Below, piece after piece: positions 5,939 to 10,363 of a DNA stretch of 10,363 nucleotides; the first letter of the stretch is position 1, and each line of letters begins with the position of its first letter. Position numbers and translations under genes: made by a program. This stretch comes from Bacillota bacterium (lineage in GTDB: Bacteria > Bacillota_I > Bacilli_A > RFN20 > CAG-826), in assembly GCA_023422095.1 (NCBI GenBank), contig JAEZSD010000049.1:1-10363 (forward strand). Reading direction: 5' to 3'. Under the pieces are notes generated by a model. The model saw nothing but the letters and a program-made list of their open reading frames with translations. It had not been told where the DNA came from and searched no databases.

Positions 5939-8330
5939 CAACAACTATGTTGATAATCTTATTTTTAACGATAATAATTTTTTTGATAGTCTTGCCTTCT
6001 GTGTGGCGAATGACTCCCTCTTGCTTTAAGGCTAATTCTTGAACAATTCCATCTTCTAGATCTTTTTCAACTTCGATAGTTGCTCTCAATTTTCCGTTGA
6101 CGGAAACGGCCATATTAACTGTTAAAGAAACAATCTTTTGAGGATCATATGTTGGCCAAGGAGCAAAGGCGATTGTCTCAGAATGTCCAAGAATCTCCCA
6201 CAACTCTTCGCCTACATGAGGAATAACGCAGGATATAAGTTTAACAATCCCTTCGGCATAAGACTGAGAAATGCGATTGATTCGATAAACTTCGTTAATG
6301 AAAATCATCATTTGGCTAATCGCTGTGTTAAAGGCCAAATGTTCATAGTCTTCAGTTACTTTTTTAACTGTTTGATGATAGATAAAGTCGAGTTCTGGAA
6401 CTTCTTCTTTAACCACGCTATTTGATTCGGCAAATAAACGAAACACCCTATCGATAAAGCGTCGAGCACCTTCAACGCCTTGATCGCTCCATGGTTTGCT
6501 TGCTTCAAGAGGTCCCATGAACATTTCATACAACCTTAAAGTGTCAGCCCCATATTTTTGAACGATATCAGTGGGATTAATGGCGAATTCGGGGAATCTT
6601 TTTCCCATCTTGATGCCGTTAGCGCCTAAAATCATCCCTTGGTGAAACAATTTTTTGAATGGTTCATCAAAAGAAATATATCCTTTTTCGTGAAGATATT
6701 TGGTCCAAATTCTCGCATAGAGAAGGTGACCAACAGAATGTTCGGAACCACCGATGTATAAGTCAACTGGTAGCCAGTGATCAGCTAGTTTTTTTTCGCA
6801 GAAAATCTTGTCGTTGTTTGGATCAACATAACGCAAAAAGTACCAGCTTGACCCGGCGCTTCCTGGCATTGTCGATGTCTCACGGATTCCTTTGATGCCA
6901 TTTTTATCGTATTGTTTCCATTCAGTGGCTTTCTCTAAAGGAGCTTGACCATTTTGTGAGGAATAATCTGTTAGTTCTGGTAAAACGAGTGGTAACTCGT
7001 TATCACCTAAGGCGTGGACACTGCCATCTTTGAGATGCACGACTGGAACTGGTTCGCCCCAATATCTTTGACGAGCGAAAATCCATTCTCTAAATTTATA
7101 ATTAACTTTTTTCTCTCCGATTTTGTTTTTCACCAAGAAACTAATCATTTTCGCAATAGAGTCTTCTTTATTTAAGCCATTTAGAAAATCGGAATTGATA
7201 TGAATTCCATCTCCTTCATATGCTTCTTTTGTGACATCACCACCCTCTAAAACAGGGATGATGTTAAGGTTGAATTTCTTCGCGAAGGCATAGTCGCGGC
7301 TATCGTGGGCAGGAACAGCCATGATGGCTCCTGTTCCATAGGAATTTAAAACGTAATCAGATATAAAAATTGGAATCTTCTTTTGATTGGCGGGATTAAT
7401 GGCGTATCGACCAATAAAACAACCGGTTTTTTCTTTGTTGAGGGAAGTTCTTTCCAATTCGCTTTTTTGACTGGCTTTCAAGATATACTCCTCAACTTCG
7501 CTTCTCTTTTCAGTGGTGACAAGAGATTGGACTAGAGGATGTTCGGGAGAAAGGACACAATAAGTCGCACCAAAGAGAGTGTCAGCTCGAGTGGTAAACA
7601 CTTCGAAAGATTGGTTTGAATCAACGATATTGAAACAAATGATGGCTCCTTCACTTCGACCAATCCAGTTTCTTTGAATTTCTTTGGTTGATTCCGGCCA
7701 ATCGATTTTGTCTAATCCTGATAAGAGTGACTCAGCAAACTGAGGTTGATCAATGACCCATTGTTTAAGATTTTTTCTAATAACTGGGTATCCACCACGT
7801 TCTGATTTTCCATCGATAACTTCATCATTGGATAAAACCGTTCCGAGTTCTTCACACCAGTTAACTGGCATATCGACATATTTAGCATAGCCGTCTTGGA
7901 ATAAACCTTTAAATATCCACTGAGTCCATTTGTAATAAGCAGGATCACTTGTGGCGATAAGTTTGCTCCAATCATAATCGAAACCAAGCTCTTTCAATTG
8001 ATTAGTAAAAAAAGTAATGTTCTTTTGAGTAAATCCGTTGGGATTATGACCGGTTTGAATAGCGTATTGTTCAGCAGGCAAGCCGAAAGAATCATAGCCC
8101 ATGGGGTGAAGGACATTGTAACCCTGCATCCTTTTCATGCGGCTTATGATATCAGTGGCGGTATATCCTTCTGGATGTCCGGCATGAAGCCCAACCCCAG
8201 ATGGATAGGGAAACATATCTAGGACATAATATTTAGGTTTAGAAAAATCATAAACATCAGTTTTAAATGTCTGATGGTCTTCCCAATATTTTTGCCATTT
8301 TTTTTCAATTTTACGATGGTCGTAAGTCAT
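5934..8330 (-). CDS. leuS: Leucine--tRNA ligase
   Basis: Class I aminoacyl-tRNA synthetase that charges tRNA-Leu and edits mischarged products. The 798 residues are complete and typical for bacterial LeuRS. The Rossmann fold opens with PYPSGVGLHAGHPEGY (41-56; HAGH is the HIGH motif). The region NWCEELGTVLSNDEVIDG (157-174) lacks extra cysteines, the zinc-free form. The CP1 editing domain spans roughly 225-415 with TTRADTLFGATY (246-257) and MAVPAHDSRDYAFA (337-350), whose conserved Asp clears non-cognate amino acids. TMPGSAGSSWYFLRY (487-501) belongs to the synthetic core. The second catalytic motif reads KMGKR (574-578) instead of KMSKS, followed by NPTDIVQKYGADTLRLYEM. The anticodon-binding helices and the small C-terminal domain (from about 735) are present. 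AAGGAG lies five bases before the ATG, inside the end of glgA, two bases downstream of the glgA stop. Confidence 0.98.
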   Translation of the reverse strand: MTYDHRKIEKKWQKYWEDHQTFKTDVYDFSKPKYYVLDMFPYPSGVGLHAGHPEGYTATDIISRMKRMQGYNVLHPMGYDSFGLPAEQYAIQTGHNPNGFTQKNITFFTNQLKELGFDYDWSKLIATSDPAYYKWTQWIFKGLFQDGYAKYVDMPVNWCEELGTVLSNDEVIDGKSERGGYPVIRKNLKQWVIDQPQFAESLLSGLDKIDWPESTKEIQRNWIGRSEGAIICFNIVDSNQSFEVFTTRADTLFGATYCVLSPEHPLVQSLVTTEKRSEVEEYILKASQKSELERTSLNKEKTGCFIGRYAINPANQKKIPIFISDYVLNSYGTGAIMAVPAHDSRDYAFAKKFNLNIIPVLEGGDVTKEAYEGDGIHINSDFLNGLNKEDSIAKMISFLVKNKIGEKKVNYKFREWIFARQRYWGEPVPVVHLKDGSVHALGDNELPLVLPELTDYSSQNGQAPLEKATEWKQYDKNGIKGIRETSTMPGSAGSSWYFLRYVDPNNDKIFCEKKLADHWLPVDLYIGGSEHSVGHLLYARIWTKYLHEKGYISFDEPFKKLFHQGMILGANGIKMGKRFPEFAINPTDIVQKYGADTLRLYEMFMGPLEASKPWSDQGVEGARRFIDRVFRLFAESNSVVKEEVPELDFIYHQTVKKVTEDYEHLAFNTAISQMMIFINEVYRINRISQSYAEGIVKLISCVIPHVGEELWEILGHSETIAFAPWPTYDPQKIVSLTVNMAVSVNGKLRATIEVEKDLEDGIVQELALKQEGVIRHTEGKTIKKIIIVKNKIINIVVV

Positions 8331-8332
8331 AA

Positions 8333-9775
8333 TTACTCCTTAAAGGTTCTGGTTAAATTTCTATAAATAGAAAGATACTCTTTCGCGCTTTTGCTCCATG
8401 AATTATCGGTCTTAAAAGCGTTTCTTACAAGCATTTTTTTAGATGAATTTCTCCATACATCAAAAGCATAAAGACAGGTGTTTGTGAAAGCCTCAGCGGT
8501 AAAATCATCAAACCCAAAACCATTGGCATCTTTTTCATTCGTTCCGTCGTAACCGATGACAGAATCTTTCAATCCACCAGTGCGACGGACGATGGGTAAA
8601 CTCCCATATCTTTGAGCAATCATTTGTCCTAGCCCACATGGTTCAAATAGTGAAGGCATTAAGAAGAAATCACTGCTAGCGTAAATTTGATGAGCAAGTT
8701 TATCGTTATAACCTATATAAACAGCTACATTTTGAGGGAAACGATTTCTTAAGTTTTCGAGCATTTGTTCATATTGATATTCGCCAGATCCTAACAAAAT
8801 AATGTTGGCGCCTTTTTGGGCGAGAGCATCAACCGCAGGATAAAGAATGTCCATTCCTTTTTGCCACGTTAGGCGTGAAACAAGAGCGAAGAGAGGTTGT
8901 CCAAAATCGGTGATGTGTAGTTGCTCAAAAAGAACTTTTTTATTATTGAGTTTCTCGCGAAAAATATTCACTCCATTATATGGATAAATTAACATTTCAT
9001 CATTAATGGGATTGAATTCTTGATAATCTATACCATTGAGAACTCCAATGAAATCATATTCTCTAAGGGGCAAAATGCTGTCGAGTCCCATTCCTCCTTC
9101 TCGAGAAAGTAGTTCTTTGCGATGATTAGGTGAAACGGTGGTAATTTTGTCAGCATAGACAATGCCGGCTTTTAGAGATGAAACTTGATCTTTAAAACGA
9201 AGATTGCCGTTTTCATACAATGTATTTGAAAGATTAAAATAATCACCCAGGACTGATTCGGGCATCATGCCTTGAAAAGCTGGATTATGGATCGAAAAGA
9301 CAAATTTGGTCTTCTTAAAGTGATTTGAAGCATATTCTTCCTCTTTGAATAGACAAGGAATCATTCCCGCATGCCAATCATGGCAGTGAATAATATCAGG
9401 AATTAAAGAGATATGATAGAGAAGTTCTTTACTCGCTAAAGCAAAGAAAGCAAACCTCTCATTATCATCCCAGTCTCCATAGAAATGATCTCGGTCAAAA
9501 TATCTTGTGTTATCAATTAGGTAATAAGTAATTCCACTATCGTAAGTGGAGTAGACGTCGGCCCTTTCGCTTCTCCAAGACATAGGAACGACAAAAGAGC
9601 ATACCTTTTTAACGGAATGTTTAGAATTATGCTTAATGAACCGGTAATAAGGCAAAATGATGAAGACTTCTTCGCCCATCACAGCGAGTTCTTTTGATAA
9701 GGAATAGACGACATCGGCTAAACCTCCCGTTTTGCATAGAGGTCTCGCTTCACTGGCAACCATTACAATTTTCAT
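8333..9775 (-). CDS. glgA: Glycogen synthase (ADP-glucose-dependent, GT5)
   Basis: Transfers glucose from ADP-glucose to the non-reducing ends of alpha-1,4-glucan, the elongation step of glycogen synthesis. The 480 residues match the GT5 family. The N-terminal GT-B domain begins MKIVMVASEARPLCKTGGLADV, with Lys15 of the K(T/V)GGL sugar-nucleotide loop and Glu9. CHDWHAG (131-137), SIHNPAFQG (161-169) and TVSPNH (213-218) follow. In the C-terminal domain, LVSRLTWQKGMDIL (298-311) holds the phosphate-binding Arg and Lys. LMPSLFEPCGLGQMIAQRYG (372-391) carries the catalytic Glu, and RRTGGLKDSV the following loop. HNPAFQG is a small departure from the common HNLAYQG. The ATG overlaps the glgD stop by one base (TAATG), and AAGGAG lies ten bases upstream, so the two are co-transcribed and probably coupled. 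Confidence 0.97.
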   Translation of the reverse strand: MKIVMVASEARPLCKTGGLADVVYSLSKELAVMGEEVFIILPYYRFIKHNSKHSVKKVCSFVVPMSWRSERADVYSTYDSGITYYLIDNTRYFDRDHFYGDWDDNERFAFFALASKELLYHISLIPDIIHCHDWHAGMIPCLFKEEEYASNHFKKTKFVFSIHNPAFQGMMPESVLGDYFNLSNTLYENGNLRFKDQVSSLKAGIVYADKITTVSPNHRKELLSREGGMGLDSILPLREYDFIGVLNGIDYQEFNPINDEMLIYPYNGVNIFREKLNNKKVLFEQLHITDFGQPLFALVSRLTWQKGMDILYPAVDALAQKGANIILLGSGEYQYEQMLENLRNRFPQNVAVYIGYNDKLAHQIYASSDFFLMPSLFEPCGLGQMIAQRYGSLPIVRRTGGLKDSVIGYDGTNEKDANGFGFDDFTAEAFTNTCLYAFDVWRNSSKKMLVRNAFKTDNSWSKSAKEYLSIYRNLTRTFKE

Positions 9776-10363
9776 TAAATATGGGCTCCTTGTTCAATGA
9801 ACAAAAAACAATCTGGTTCACCACTGACATCATGGCACTTAAACATTCTCACATATTTGTCAGCTAGAACGTTGTTGACCTTCGTTCCTTTTCCTACGAC
9901 TGACTTGGTAAAAATAATTGAATTATCAACATAGGTGTCTTCTTCGATGATTACGTCACGGGAAATGATTGAATTGCGAACTTTCCCTTTGATGATACAG
10001 CCATTGGCGATAAAGCTGTTTTTGACATCAGCGTCTGGTCCATATAAGGCTGGTGGAGTATTATGGGTAACAGTGTAAATCGGCCAATCTTCCAAAAATA
10101 GTTGGGAGCGGGATGAATAATCAAGAAGTTTCAAAGACTGATTGACATAATCAGATAAACTTAGAATCGGAGCTACGAATCCCGAAAATTCCCAAGCAAA
10201 AAGAGACAGCATTTTCTCATCAATGCAGTATCTGACCATTTTTCTAATTCCATAAAGAAGAGAAACATCGCGGGAGATTTTCAAAATTTTCTCAAAAGTG
10301 ACGCGATTGAAAACATAGGTTCCAAGAGAGATATCAGCAATCTTTTTCATTCCGGAGTTATTG
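9775..10363 (-). CDS. glgD: GlgD, regulatory subunit of glucose-1-phosphate adenylyltransferase (C-terminal part, cut by window edge)
   Basis: Only about the last 195 residues are present. The frame is open to the right edge (NNSG precedes the Met at 10350), so that Met is internal and the true start lies outside the window. The fragment begins with the end of the nucleotidyltransferase domain, then FSGFVAPILSLSDYVNQSLKLLD, where GlgC would have its conserved GYWKDVGT segment; this difference points to GlgD. A left-handed beta-helix of hexapeptide repeats follows (about 103-168 from that Met: NSFIANGCIIKGKVRNSIIS, DNSIIFTKSVVGKGTKV). GlgD pairs with GlgC in Bacilli to raise ADP-glucose pyrophosphorylase activity and is thought to be catalytically weak or inactive itself. 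A glgC gene is expected just upstream, beyond the window. The stop codon overlaps the glgA start. Confidence 0.9.
   Translation of the reverse strand, partial: NNSGMKKIADISLGTYVFNRVTFEKILKISRDVSLLYGIRKMVRYCIDEKMLSLFAWEFSGFVAPILSLSDYVNQSLKLLDYSSRSQLFLEDWPIYTVTHNTPPALYGPDADVKNSFIANGCIIKGKVRNSIISRDVIIEEDTYVDNSIIFTKSVVGKGTKVNNVLADKYVRMFKCHDVSGEPDCFLFIEQGAHI

Noticed and set aside
5888..5944. Longer coaX form starting at 5944
   Set aside because: The added 19 residues are not family-like, overlap the leuS end and lack a ribosome binding site, whereas GGAGG sits correctly before 5887.
1..10363. Search for CRISPR repeats, insertion sequences, attachment sites, tRNA genes or toxin-antitoxin pairs
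   Set aside because: No repeated spacer pattern, transposase, terminal inverted repeats or tRNA-like fold was seen; gaps between genes are at most 46 bases apart from the rpsD leader and the terminator region.

Overview
This window looks like a stretch of chromosome from an AT-rich, low-GC Gram-positive bacterium of the Bacilli, possibly a host-associated Erysipelotrichia-like or Acholeplasma/RF39-like lineage; the lineage is inferred from gene content only. The genetic code is standard. All proteins read full length with TGG for Trp, and one gene (ytpR) ends in TGA inside an ATGA stop/start overlap, which argues against the Mycoplasma/Spiroplasma code. No mobile element, CRISPR array, tRNA, rRNA or phage gene was seen.

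Region 1 (1-796, plus strand) is an rpsD (ribosomal protein S4) unit. A TATAAT box sits at the left edge. It is followed by a structured 5' leader of about 136 nt that can form an H-type pseudoknot, as expected for an S4 autoregulatory leader. Then come the 201-codon rpsD gene and a strong intrinsic terminator.

Region 2 (817-10363, minus strand) is a compact run of nine genes, read right to left: glgD (partial, cut by the window edge), glgA, leuS, coaX, a panT-like ECF transporter S component, pepV, trmB, ytpR and pncB. Most junctions are 1-11 bp overlaps or gaps of 2-46 bp, so long polycistronic transcripts are likely. The only plausible internal promoter I see is a TATAAT overlapping the leuS stop codon, followed by a hairpin just before the coaX ribosome binding site. 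The run ends tail to tail with rpsD at a hairpin that may terminate both directions.

Functionally the run combines glycogen synthesis (glgD, glgA), translation and tRNA biology (leuS, trmB, ytpR), cofactor salvage (panT plus coaX for pantothenate to CoA; pncB for nicotinate to NAD) and dipeptide use (pepV). Pantothenate and nicotinate uptake or salvage plus peptide use suit a nutrient-dependent, host-associated cell. The window is mostly ordinary core genome. The points most worth a second look are the rpsD leader pseudoknot, the panT-coaX module with its upstream hairpin, the KMGKR variant in LeuRS and the degenerate tRNA-binding module of YtpR. I see no convincing undescribed system.
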